Shown here in pieces: positions 7,863 to 14,550 of a stretch of DNA of 32,067 nucleotides. Each line of letters starts with the position of its first letter. The stretch's first letter is position 1. The stretch comes from DASZFV01 sp036494575 (GTDB taxonomy: Bacteria; Myxococcota_A; Polyangia; Fen-1088), in NCBI GenBank assembly GCA_036494575.1, contig DASXOE010000165.1, positions 1-32,067 on the forward strand, given 5' to 3'. The translations under genes and the position numbers were made by a program. The notes under the pieces are model-generated. The model had not been told where the DNA came from. It searched no databases and saw only the letters and a program-made list of their open reading frames with translations.

Positions 7863-10223
7863 ATGCTGAGCCCCGAACTGGAGACCGCCATCCGGCAAGC
7901 CCTCGACGACGCCACGACGCGTGGCCACGAGTTCTCCGGCCTCGAGCACCTGCTGCTCGCGCTGCTCGCCGACGAGAAGACGGCGGACGTCGTCAAGCAC
8001 TGCGGCGGCAACGTGCCGCGCCTGCGCGGGAAGCTCGAGGCGTACCTCGACAAGGAGGTCACCGCCCTCCCCGAGGACGAGCGCGAGCGCGCGCAGCCCA
8101 CGCTCGGCTTCGCGCGCGTCATCCAGCGCGCCGTCAACCACGTGCTCGGCGCGGGCCGCAGCGAGGCGAACGGCACGAACGTGCTCGTCGCGCTCATGTC
8201 CGAGCCCGATTCCCAGGCCGTGACCTTCTTGAAGGAGGAGGGCATCACGCGCCTCGACGTCGTCAGCTACATTTCCCACGGCATCTCCAAGCTGCTGCCC
8301 GCGAAGACGACGCCCGCGGGCGACGGGGGCGCGGGCCGGCCGGCCGCGGACGACGACGAAGACGAGGTCCCGGTCGATCCGCTCGAGGCCTTCGCCGTCA
8401 ACCTCAACGAGCGCGCGCGCGCCGGAGACATCGATCCCCTCATCGGGCGCGGACCGCAGGTCGAGCGCGCGCTGCACGTGCTGGCGCGGCGCCGCAAGAA
8501 CAACCCGCTCTTCGTGGGCGACGCGGGCGTCGGCAAGACGGCCATCGTCGAAGGGCTCGCGCGGCGCATCGAGCTCGGCGAGGCGCCGGCGGCGCTCAAG
8601 GGAGCGACGATCTACGCCCTCGACATGGGGGCCATGGTGGCCGGGACGCGCTACCGCGGCGACTTCGAGGAGCGCTTCAAGGCCGTGCTGAAGGCCCTTG
8701 CCGAGAAGGAGGGGTCGATCGTCTTCATCGACGAGCTGCACACGATCGTGGGGGCCGGGGCCGCCTCGGGCGGCGCCATGGACGCCTCGAACCTCATCAA
8801 GCCTGCGCTCGCCAACGGCAAGCTGCGCTGCATCGGCACGACGACGCACAAGGAATACCGCAGCTACATCGAGAAGGACCGCGCCCTCGCGCGCCGCTTC
8901 CAGTCGATCGAGGTCGAGGAGCCGTCGATCCCCGAGACGATCAAGGTCCTCAAGGGCCTGCGGTCCAAGTACGAGGAGTTCCACGGCGTCACCTACACCG
9001 ACAAGGCGCTGCGCGCGGCGGCCGAGCTTTCGTCGCGGTACCTGCACGATCGCCGCCTGCCCGACAAGGCCATCGACCTCATCGACGAGGCGGGCGCGGC
9101 CCTCAAGATCAAGGACCTCTCCAGACCGGCGCGAGCGGGCCGCGCGCGGGCGCGGGGCGCCGGCGCGGCCGTCGCCAAGAGGAAGACGCGCGTCGTGAGC
9201 AGCCGGCAGATCGAGAGCGTCATCGCGACCATGGCGCGCATTCCCCCGAAGCGCGTGGCCTCGGACGACCGCGAGCGCCTCCTGCGTCTCGAGGCCGACC
9301 TCAAGGCCAAGATCTTCGGTCAGGACCGGGCCGTCGAGCGCGTCGCGCAGGCCATCAAGATGAACCGCGCGGGGCTCGGCCTGCCCCAAAGGCCGATCGG
9401 GGCTTTTCTGTTCGCGGGTCCCACGGGCGTCGGCAAGACGGAGCTCGCCAAGCAGCTCGCCGAGACGCTGGGCGTCTCGTTCGTGCGCTTCGACATGTCC
9501 GAGTACATGGAGCGCCACACGGTGTCGCGCCTCATCGGGGCGCCCCCCGGCTACGTCGGCTTCGACCAGGGCGGTCTGCTCACGGATGCCATCCACCAGT
9601 CGCCGCACACCGTCCTGCTGCTCGACGAGATCGAGAAGGCGCACCCGGACCTGTTCAACCTGCTGCTCCAGGTCATGGACCATGGCGCGCTCACCGACAA
9701 CAACGGGCGCAAGTCGGACTTCCGCCACGTCATCCTCATCATGACGAGCAACGTGGGCGCGCGCGAGCTGTCGAAGCGCCTTCCGGGCTTCGGCGGCGTG
9801 GGCGGCGCCCAGTTCGGCGACACCGACGAGGCCTTCAAGCGCATGTTCTCGCCCGAGTTCCGGAACCGGCTCGACGCCAAGGTCGACTTCCAGCCGCTCG
9901 ATCCGAGCGTCATGGGTCAGATCGTCGACAAGTTCGTGGGCGAGCTCAGGGAGCAGCTCGGCGAGCGCAAAGTGACGATTGTGCTAACGCCTCATGCACG
10001 CAGTTATCTGGCCGAGAAGGGCTACGACCCCATGAACGGCGCGCGGCCCCTCGCGCGCGTCATCCAGGACGAGGTCAAGCGCCCGCTCACCGACGAGCTC
10101 CTGTTCGGGAAGCTCGCGGGCGGCGGCAATGTCCGCGTCGACCTCGTCGACGGCAAGCTCGTCTTTTCGACGGCGTCCGGCTCGCTGCCGCTCGCGGACC
10201 CCGGTCCCCCTCGCTCCGCGTAG
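7863..10223 (+). CDS. clpA: ClpA, AAA+ unfoldase of the ClpAP protease
   Basis: Hexameric AAA+ unfoldase that feeds proteins to ClpP, with ClpS as adaptor. 786 residues, close to the usual 750-800. Domains: N-terminal Clp-N repeat (FSGLEHLLLALL; ~1-145); D1 with Walker A GDAGVGKT (219-226) and Walker B FIDELHTI; D2 with Walker A GPTGVGKT (519-526) and Walker B LLLDEIEKAH; C-terminal small domain. There is no ClpB-type middle coiled coil, which separates it from ClpB/ClpC. The ClpP-docking loop reads PGF at 641-643, where many ClpA proteins have IGF/IGL. The Arg/Ala-rich linker (~420-440) is unusual. Only a weak purine-rich stretch precedes the ATG, and translation may depend on clpS. No clpP is in the window. 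Confidence 0.95.
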   Translation: MLSPELETAIRQALDDATTRGHEFSGLEHLLLALLADEKTADVVKHCGGNVPRLRGKLEAYLDKEVTALPEDERERAQPTLGFARVIQRAVNHVLGAGRSEANGTNVLVALMSEPDSQAVTFLKEEGITRLDVVSYISHGISKLLPAKTTPAGDGGAGRPAADDDEDEVPVDPLEAFAVNLNERARAGDIDPLIGRGPQVERALHVLARRRKNNPLFVGDAGVGKTAIVEGLARRIELGEAPAALKGATIYALDMGAMVAGTRYRGDFEERFKAVLKALAEKEGSIVFIDELHTIVGAGAASGGAMDASNLIKPALANGKLRCIGTTTHKEYRSYIEKDRALARRFQSIEVEEPSIPETIKVLKGLRSKYEEFHGVTYTDKALRAAAELSSRYLHDRRLPDKAIDLIDEAGAALKIKDLSRPARAGRARARGAGAAVAKRKTRVVSSRQIESVIATMARIPPKRVASDDRERLLRLEADLKAKIFGQDRAVERVAQAIKMNRAGLGLPQRPIGAFLFAGPTGVGKTELAKQLAETLGVSFVRFDMSEYMERHTVSRLIGAPPGYVGFDQGGLLTDAIHQSPHTVLLLDEIEKAHPDLFNLLLQVMDHGALTDNNGRKSDFRHVILIMTSNVGARELSKRLPGFGGVGGAQFGDTDEAFKRMFSPEFRNRLDAKVDFQPLDPSVMGQIVDKFVGELREQLGERKVTIVLTPHARSYLAEKGYDPMNGARPLARVIQDEVKRPLTDELLFGKLAGGGNVRVDLVDGKLVFSTASGSLPLADPGPPRSA

Positions 10224-10234
10224 CAAAGCTACGC
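10218..10234. terminator. Possible bidirectional terminator hairpin between convergent genes
   Basis: GCGTAGC, AAA loop, GCTACGC: a perfect 7-bp stem overlapping the stop codons of clpA (+) and the DUF482 gene (-). The two stops are only 10 bases apart. There is no T-tract on either side, so intrinsic termination would be weak. Confidence 0.4.
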
Positions 10235-11373
10235 TACGCTCGCTCGTCGTCGCTGCCGGCGTCGCGGAACGGGGTGTGCTCGGCGTATTCGCGCAGGCCC
10301 TCCTCGACGGCCACGGCCTCTCGCTCGACGAACGACGCGATGGCGCCGCGCAGGCCCGGGTGGCCGATGAAGTGCGCGCTGTGCGTGAAGGCAGGGCCGA
10401 GGCCGCGCTTGAGCTTGTGCTCACCCTGGGCGCCCGCCTCGAACAGCGTGCAGCCGCGCGCGATGGCGCGCTCGATGAGCTGGTAGTAGCAGAGCTCGAA
10501 GTGGAGCATCTCGTAATCGGCGAGGCAGCCCCAGTACCGGCCGTAGAGGTGGCGGCCCTTCTCGAAGTTCACCGTGCCCGCGACCGGCTCGTCGCCCCGG
10601 TAGGCGAGGGTGGAGACCAGGCGATGCGCCAGGGTCTCCCGCGCGATCTCGAAGAAGGCGGGACGCAGGTAGGCCGTGCCGTGGTGGCGCCGCACGTTCG
10701 TGACGTAGAAGCGGTGCAGCGCCGTCCAGTCGCGGTCGTCGAGCTCGGCGCCCGTGGCGACGCGGAAGCGCAGGCCGTGGGCCGCCGCGCCCTGGCGCTC
10801 CTTCCGCACCTGCTTGCGGTTGCGCGAGCGGAACGTCGAGAGGTAGTCGTCGAAGCTCTCGAAGGGGCGCGGCGCGCGGTTGCGCCAGTGGAATTGCAGG
10901 CTGAGGCGCGGCAGGTAGTCGTGCCGCGCGAGCGTCGCCTTCTCGTCCTCTGTGCAGAACAGGAAGTGCATCGACGAGGCGCGCTCCTGCTGGGCGACCT
11001 CGCCCACGCCGGCGAGCAGCGCGGCGACGATTTCGCCCGCCGGCGGCGCGCCCTCGGAGAGCAGCACGGGCAAGCGCCGTCCCGTCGCCGGCGTGAAGGG
11101 GATGGCGGCCACGAGCTTCGGGTAATAGCGCAGCCCCGCGCGCTCGGCGGCGTCGGCCCAGCCCCAATCGAAGATGAACTCGCCGTAGCTGTTCGTCTTC
11201 AGGTAGAGCGGCACGGCGCCCACGAGGCGGCCGCCGTGGCGCGCGAGAACGAAGCGGGGCTCGCAGCCCGCGCGAGCCCCCACGCTCTCCGAGGCCTCGA
11301 GCGTCGCGAGGAAGGCGTGCTCGAGGAACGGGTCATCCTCGCCCGCGAGCGCGTCCCACTCGGGAGCGGCCAC
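10234..11373 (-). CDS. GNAT-superfamily N-acyltransferase, DUF482/COG3146 family
   Basis: Belongs to the DUF482 (FemAB-like, COG3146) group of predicted N-acyltransferases. Shown by FIFDWGWADAAERAG, YYPKLVAAIPFTPATGRR, RKQVRKER, and the C-terminal YGRYWGC/FELCYYQLIERAI and GAQGEHKLKRGL segments. 379 residues from GTG at 11373, close to family length. Cytoplasmic, no signal peptide or membrane helix; the true acyl donor and acceptor are unknown for the family. The start is uncertain: family-like residues (IDIQVAQSITEVA, just before PEWDALAG) continue upstream of this GTG to about 11406, yet no ATG, GTG or TTG exists there. A TACGCT element sits six bases before an ATC at 11406. The gene converges with clpA and diverges from the membrane protein at 11448. 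Confidence 0.82.
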   Translation of the reverse strand: MAAPEWDALAGEDDPFLEHAFLATLEASESVGARAGCEPRFVLARHGGRLVGAVPLYLKTNSYGEFIFDWGWADAAERAGLRYYPKLVAAIPFTPATGRRLPVLLSEGAPPAGEIVAALLAGVGEVAQQERASSMHFLFCTEDEKATLARHDYLPRLSLQFHWRNRAPRPFESFDDYLSTFRSRNRKQVRKERQGAAAHGLRFRVATGAELDDRDWTALHRFYVTNVRRHHGTAYLRPAFFEIARETLAHRLVSTLAYRGDEPVAGTVNFEKGRHLYGRYWGCLADYEMLHFELCYYQLIERAIARGCTLFEAGAQGEHKLKRGLGPAFTHSAHFIGHPGLRGAIASFVEREAVAVEEGLREYAEHTPFRDAGSDDERA

Positions 11374-11447
11374 CTCGGTGATGCTCTGTGCGACCTGGAT
11401 GTCGATGGCGTCAGCGTAGCAGGTGGACTGGCGACGAGCGCGCCGGC

Positions 11448-11903
11448 GTGAAAGATTGGGGCGTGGCTGACTGGCTCCGACACGTGGCGACGCGAGCGGC
11501 GGCCGCCGGCAGGAGCGGCGGTCTGTGGTGGGGCATCGCGCTGTCGCTCGGTCTCGCCGTCGCGAGCATCGCGATCGCCGCCGCCGTCGTCGTGAGCTGG
11601 CCGGCCGCCCGCTTCAAGGAAGGCGCGCCCGCGGCGTTCCTCGCGCACCACCCGCCGCCGCTGCGCGCGCTCGCGCGGGTGGGCAAGAACCTCGCCGGCC
11701 TCGTGCTGCTGCTCCTGGGGGCCGTCATGGCGCTGCCGGGCGTGCCGGGGCAGGGCATCCTCACCATGATCATCGGCCTCACGCTGCTCGACCTCCCGGG
11801 CAAGCTCGCCCTCGAGCGCCGAGTCGTGAGCCGCCCGTTCGTGTTGCGGCAGCTCAACGGCTTGCGCGGGCACTTCCGCCGCGCGCCGCTCGACCTCGGC
11901 TAG
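11448..11903 (+). CDS. Small membrane protein, conserved hypothetical (PGPGW-like)
   Basis: About 151 residues from GTG 11448; GTG at 11463 (MADWLRHVATR) is an equally possible start. Two hydrophobic helices are visible: one around residues 25-50 (WGIALSLGLAVASIAIAAAV) and one around 80-108 (NLAGLVLLLLGAVMALPG, followed by GILTMIIGLTLLDLPGK). The LPGVPGQGIL segment and a basic tail (ALERRVVSRP, LRQLNGLRG) recall small two-helix proteins related to the PGPGW family; this is resemblance, not proof. Function unknown. It is divergent from the DUF482 gene and convergent with the DUF971 gene. The reading frame has typical high-GC codon use. Confidence 0.65.
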   Translation: MKDWGVADWLRHVATRAAAAGRSGGLWWGIALSLGLAVASIAIAAAVVVSWPAARFKEGAPAAFLAHHPPPLRALARVGKNLAGLVLLLLGAVMALPGVPGQGILTMIIGLTLLDLPGKLALERRVVSRPFVLRQLNGLRGHFRRAPLDLG

Positions 11904-11905
11904 GC

Positions 11906-11934
11906 GGCGCCGCCGTCGCGGCTATTGCGGCGCC
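11906..11934. terminator. Perfect GC-only inverted repeat at the end of convergent genes
   Basis: GGCGCCGC (11906-11913), 13-base loop, GCGGCGCC (11927-11934): an 8-bp all-GC stem spanning the gap between the membrane protein (+) and DUF971 (-) stops. No T-tract follows. A bidirectional terminator or 3'-end stabiliser is plausible. Confidence 0.4.
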
Positions 11935-12257
11935 CTGCCGGCGGCGCGTTCGGTGGCGCAGACGGGGCACGGACAGTTCGCGCGCAGATCGCGGAAGTTG
12001 TAGATGCCCGTGGAGTGCCCGTCGCTCCACTCGATCTGGATGGCGTAGCGCCCCACGAGCTCGATGCCCTTGGCGCGGATGGTCTCCGGTACGGCCGCGG
12101 GGTCGAGCAGCGCCGCTCCCGACGTCTCCTCGACGCACCCGGCGCAGCGGCAGGCGAGCCGCAGGTGGCGGGCCGGATAGATCGTCTCGTGGCCGTCGGG
12201 CCACTTGAGCGTGATCTTCGAGCGGAGCAGGCCCACGATCTCGTCGGGCATCGGCAT
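11922..12257 (-). CDS. DUF971 domain protein (GBBH-like N-terminal fold)
   Basis: A 111-residue stand-alone DUF971 protein (PF06155). The family pattern is clear: WPDGHETIYPARHLRLACRC, AGCVEE, a central GIELVGRYAIQIEWSDGH, and GIYNFRDLR followed by CPCPVC. CRCAGC and CPCPVC give two cysteine pairs that could bind a metal. In eukaryotes this fold is the zinc-binding N-domain of gamma-butyrobetaine hydroxylase. In bacteria it is often found alone or fused to Mrp/ApbC iron-sulfur carriers; its function is not settled. The ATG at 12257 shares one base with the Nudix stop (TGATG), pointing to translational coupling; an in-frame ATG lies at 12251. It is the last gene of a rhodanese-Nudix-DUF971 operon. 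Confidence 0.85.
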   Translation of the reverse strand: MPMPDEIVGLLRSKITLKWPDGHETIYPARHLRLACRCAGCVEETSGAALLDPAAVPETIRAKGIELVGRYAIQIEWSDGHSTGIYNFRDLRANCPCPVCATERAAGRAPQ

Positions 12258-12844
12258 CAGCGCGCGCCCTCCCGCCTGCGCCGCTGCAGCAGGTATTTGA
12301 GGAGCGGCGCCGCGTGCAGCGCCTGGATGAACGCGCCCTCGTCGAGCAGCCTCTCGAGATCGACGATCGACACCGGGTGCAGCCGGAGATCCTCGTCGGC
12401 GCCTGGGTCGGCCTCGCCCATGCGCACGACGCCCTCGGCCAGGAAGGTGTACGTCAGGTTGTTCTGCAGCGCGGGGTTCGCCGACAGCGTGACGAGCGGC
12501 GACCAGCGGCCGCCGCCGTAGCCCGTTTCTTCGACGAGCTCGCGCCTGGCCGCCGCCTCGAGGGAGGTCTCGCCCGGGTCAGTCGTTCCCGCCGGGATCT
12601 CGAAGTGGACCTCGCCGAGCCCGTGGCGGTACTGGCGGATGAGCAGCACCTCGTCGTCCGCCGTCACGGCCACGACGTTGACCCACGGCACGTACTCGTT
12701 GACCCAGTACTCCGGGATGACGGTGCCGTTCGGCAGCTCGACCTTGTCGACGCGCACCGTGTACCAGAACTTGCGCGACAGATACTCGCGCGACAGCACC
12801 TTCCAGGGCTGGGGATCGTCGGGGAAATTCCGGCCGTCGGCCAT
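12257..12844 (-). CDS. Nudix hydrolase (ADP-ribose pyrophosphatase type)
   Basis: A 195-residue Nudix hydrolase, most like ADP-ribose/nucleoside-diphosphate sugar pyrophosphatases, hydrolysing a nucleoside diphosphate linked to another group. The Nudix box is at 86-109 (G86, E92, then RELVEETGY). The upstream VLLIRQYRHGLGEVHFEIPAG is typical of the ADPRase branch, where the E-I-P-A-G segment precedes the box. The spacing between E92 and the RE pair is eight residues rather than the canonical seven, owing to an extra alanine in EAAARREL. The start is ATG at 12844, three bases after the rhodanese stop, with a purine-rich GAGAGGGG inside the end of that gene as ribosome-binding site. Substrate cannot be decided from sequence. 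Confidence 0.92.
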   Translation of the reverse strand: MADGRNFPDDPQPWKVLSREYLSRKFWYTVRVDKVELPNGTVIPEYWVNEYVPWVNVVAVTADDEVLLIRQYRHGLGEVHFEIPAGTTDPGETSLEAAARRELVEETGYGGGRWSPLVTLSANPALQNNLTYTFLAEGVVRMGEADPGADEDLRLHPVSIVDLERLLDEGAFIQALHAAPLLKYLLQRRRREGAR

Positions 12845-12847
12845 TGC

Positions 12848-13219
12848 CTAACCCCTCTCGATGGGGTAGCCCGCCTCGCGCCAGGCGCGGATGCCGCCGT
12901 CCATCGAGACGACGTTCGCGTAGCCCATCTTCCCCAGATTGTCGGCCGCGAGCGCCGAGCGGAAGCCGCCCCCACAATAGACGACGATGGGCGCGGCCTT
13001 GTCGGGGATGAGCGACTCGATGTCACGCTCGAGGACGCCGCGCCCGAGGTGACGCGCGCCGGCGGCGCGGTCCACGGCCCACTCGGCGTCCTCGCGCACG
13101 TCCAGGAAATGGAAAGGCTCGCCGCGATCGAGCCGCGCCTTGACGTCGGCGGTCGTGCATTCGGCGACGCGCGTCTTGGCGGCGGCGACGATGGCCAGGA
13201 AGCCAGGACTGTGTTTCAT
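12848..13219 (-). CDS. Single-domain rhodanese (sulfurtransferase)
   Basis: A 123-residue single rhodanese domain, expected to carry sulfur as a persulfide on its active-site cysteine. Visible: FHFLDVREDAEW (the CH2A-like DVRE motif), the active loop VVYCGGGFRSALAA with Cys as first loop residue, and the C-terminal MDGGIRAWREAGYPIE typical of the fold. The start is placed at ATG 13219 (MKHSPGFLAIV); the frame is open further upstream, but the promoter-like TAGGCT eight bases before this ATG supports it. First gene of a three-gene operon with Nudix and DUF971 genes. A dnaJ promoter lies divergently just upstream. The family is certain; the acceptor is unknown. Confidence 0.88.
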   Translation of the reverse strand: MKHSPGFLAIVAAAKTRVAECTTADVKARLDRGEPFHFLDVREDAEWAVDRAAGARHLGRGVLERDIESLIPDKAAPIVVYCGGGFRSALAADNLGKMGYANVVSMDGGIRAWREAGYPIERG

Positions 13220-13227
13220 GGACGGAA

Positions 13228-13233
13228 AGCCTA
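13228..13233 (-). promoter_or_regulatory. Probable -10 element of the rhodanese operon
   Basis: On the reverse strand TAGGCT ends eight bases before the ATG at 13219. A clear -35 is not visible. The placement matches other TANNNT elements in the window. Confidence 0.35.
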
Positions 13234-13263
13234 ACAGACCGCGCCACGGCCTCGGCACGGCAT

Positions 13264-13292
13264 TTGACACGCCCCCTCCGCCTTCATAGGTT
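13264..13292 (+). promoter_or_regulatory. Promoter of dnaJ
   Basis: TTGACA (13264-13269), 17-bp spacer, TAGGTT (13287-13292). This is a near-perfect housekeeping-type -35 with a TANNNT -10. The -10 ends 11 bases before the GTG start, so the leader is very short and no Shine-Dalgarno is seen. No CIRCE element was found. Confidence 0.65.
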
Positions 13293-13303
13293 GTCCAGCC
13301 GAC

Positions 13304-14407
13304 GTGTCAGAGAAAAGAGACTACTACGACGTTCTCGGCGTCGCGCGCGGCGCGGACGCCGCCGAGCTCAAGCGCGCCTATCGCAAGCTCGCCATGGAGC
13401 TGCACCCCGACCGCAACCCGGGCAACCACGAGGCGGAGGCCAAGTTCAAGGAGGCCTCCGAGGCCTATCAGGTGCTCTGCGATCCCGAGAAGCGGCAGCT
13501 CTACGATCGCTTCGGCCATGCTGGCCCGGGCGCGCGCATGGGCCAGGGCTTCGGCGACGTCGGAGACATCTTCTCGGCCTTCGGCGACATTTTCGGCGAC
13601 ATCTTCGGCCAGCGGGCCGGCGGGCGGCGCGGGCCCGCGCGGGGCGCCGACGTCGAGACGTCAATCGTCTTGACGCTCCTGGAGGCCGCCACGGGCGCGA
13701 AGAAGGACGTCAAGGTCAGGCGGCGCGTGCCGTGCGCCACCTGCAGAGGCAGCGGCGCCGCGCCCGGAACCGAGCCCGAGGTGTGCCAGCAGTGCGGCGG
13801 GCGCGGGCAGGTCATGCACTCGCAGGGCTTCCTCATGATCCAGACCACCTGCCCCGTGTGCCGGGGCGATGGCCGCGTCATCCGCAAGCCGTGCCCGACC
13901 TGCGAGGGCGCGGGGTTCGAGGCGCAAGAGGAGACGCTGCAGGTGACGATCCCCGCGGGCGTCGAGGACGGCTCGACGCTGCGCCTCGCGGGGCGCGGCG
14001 AGGCGGGCCCGCGCGGCGGTCCCACGGGGAACCTCTACGTCGTGCTGCGCGTCGCCGAGGACGACCGCTTCGAGCGCGACGGCGCTGATTTGCATGCCGA
14101 GCTCCAGGTGAGCTTCCCCCAGCTGGCCCTCGGCGCGCGCGTCAGCGTCCCGACGTTGTCGGGCGAGTCCGAGATCGACGTGCGCGCCGGCTCGCAGCCG
14201 GGGGACACGGTGACCTTGCGCGGCCAGGGCATGCCGCGCCTCGAGGGCCGCGGCAACGGCGACATCGTCGCGCACCTCAAGCTCGTCGTCCCCAAGGCGC
14301 TCTCGGCCGAGGAGGAGCAGCACCTGCGCGCGTACGCCCAGGCGGGCGGCGAGCAGGTCGCGCCCGAGAAGACCGGCCTCTTTGGCGGGCGCAAGAAGAA
14401 GAAATAG
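13304..14407 (+). CDS. dnaJ: DnaJ, type I Hsp40 co-chaperone
   Basis: Co-chaperone that delivers clients to DnaK and stimulates its ATPase. 367 residues, standard length. Domains in order: J domain (~5-70) with the HPD tripeptide (MELHPDRNPGN); Gly/Phe-rich region (~75-115, FGDVGDIFSAFGDIFGDIFG); four zinc-finger CxxCxGxG motifs (CATCRGSG, CQQCGGRG, CPVCRGDG, CPTCEGAG); C-terminal client-binding domains. All four zinc motifs are intact, so it is type I. The start is GTG at 13304 (VSEKRDYYDVLGV), just downstream of a good promoter. The gene stands alone; dnaK and grpE are not in the window. The C-terminus ends in a lysine run. Confidence 0.95.
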   Translation: MSEKRDYYDVLGVARGADAAELKRAYRKLAMELHPDRNPGNHEAEAKFKEASEAYQVLCDPEKRQLYDRFGHAGPGARMGQGFGDVGDIFSAFGDIFGDIFGQRAGGRRGPARGADVETSIVLTLLEAATGAKKDVKVRRRVPCATCRGSGAAPGTEPEVCQQCGGRGQVMHSQGFLMIQTTCPVCRGDGRVIRKPCPTCEGAGFEAQEETLQVTIPAGVEDGSTLRLAGRGEAGPRGGPTGNLYVVLRVAEDDRFERDGADLHAELQVSFPQLALGARVSVPTLSGESEIDVRAGSQPGDTVTLRGQGMPRLEGRGNGDIVAHLKLVVPKALSAEEEQHLRAYAQAGGEQVAPEKTGLFGGRKKKK

Positions 14408-14463
14408 GGACGGGCGGCTCGAGCGGTCGACGGGCCGGAATTTCTGAGTCTGAGTCCAGGACG

Positions 14464-14550
14464 TCAGGTGACGATTTCTAGGTCGAACGCCTCGATGGCG
14501 GCAATGCGGGCGCAGTCGCTGCCGTTTCTGGTGAAGACTCTTAAGGCGTC
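14464..14550 (-). pseudogene. Remnant of a PIN-domain (VapC-like) toxin C-terminus
   Basis: The reverse strand encodes DALRVFTRNGSDCARI, then AAIEAFDLEIVT and a TGA stop at 14464. The VFTRN..D..RI pattern resembles the last strand and helix of VapC-type PIN ribonucleases. Only about 28 codons remain; upstream the frame runs into the end of the lytic transglycosylase gene, which stops at 14541. Codons TTA, AGA and CTA stand out from the local GC-rich usage. It is best read as a truncated, acquired fragment. The resemblance is short, so the call is tentative. Confidence 0.45.

Noticed and set aside
13220..13303. Searched for a CIRCE element (HrcA operator) before dnaJ, and likewise before lon (26362-26551).
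   Set aside because: No TTAGCACTC-N9-GAGTGCTAA-like dyad in either region.
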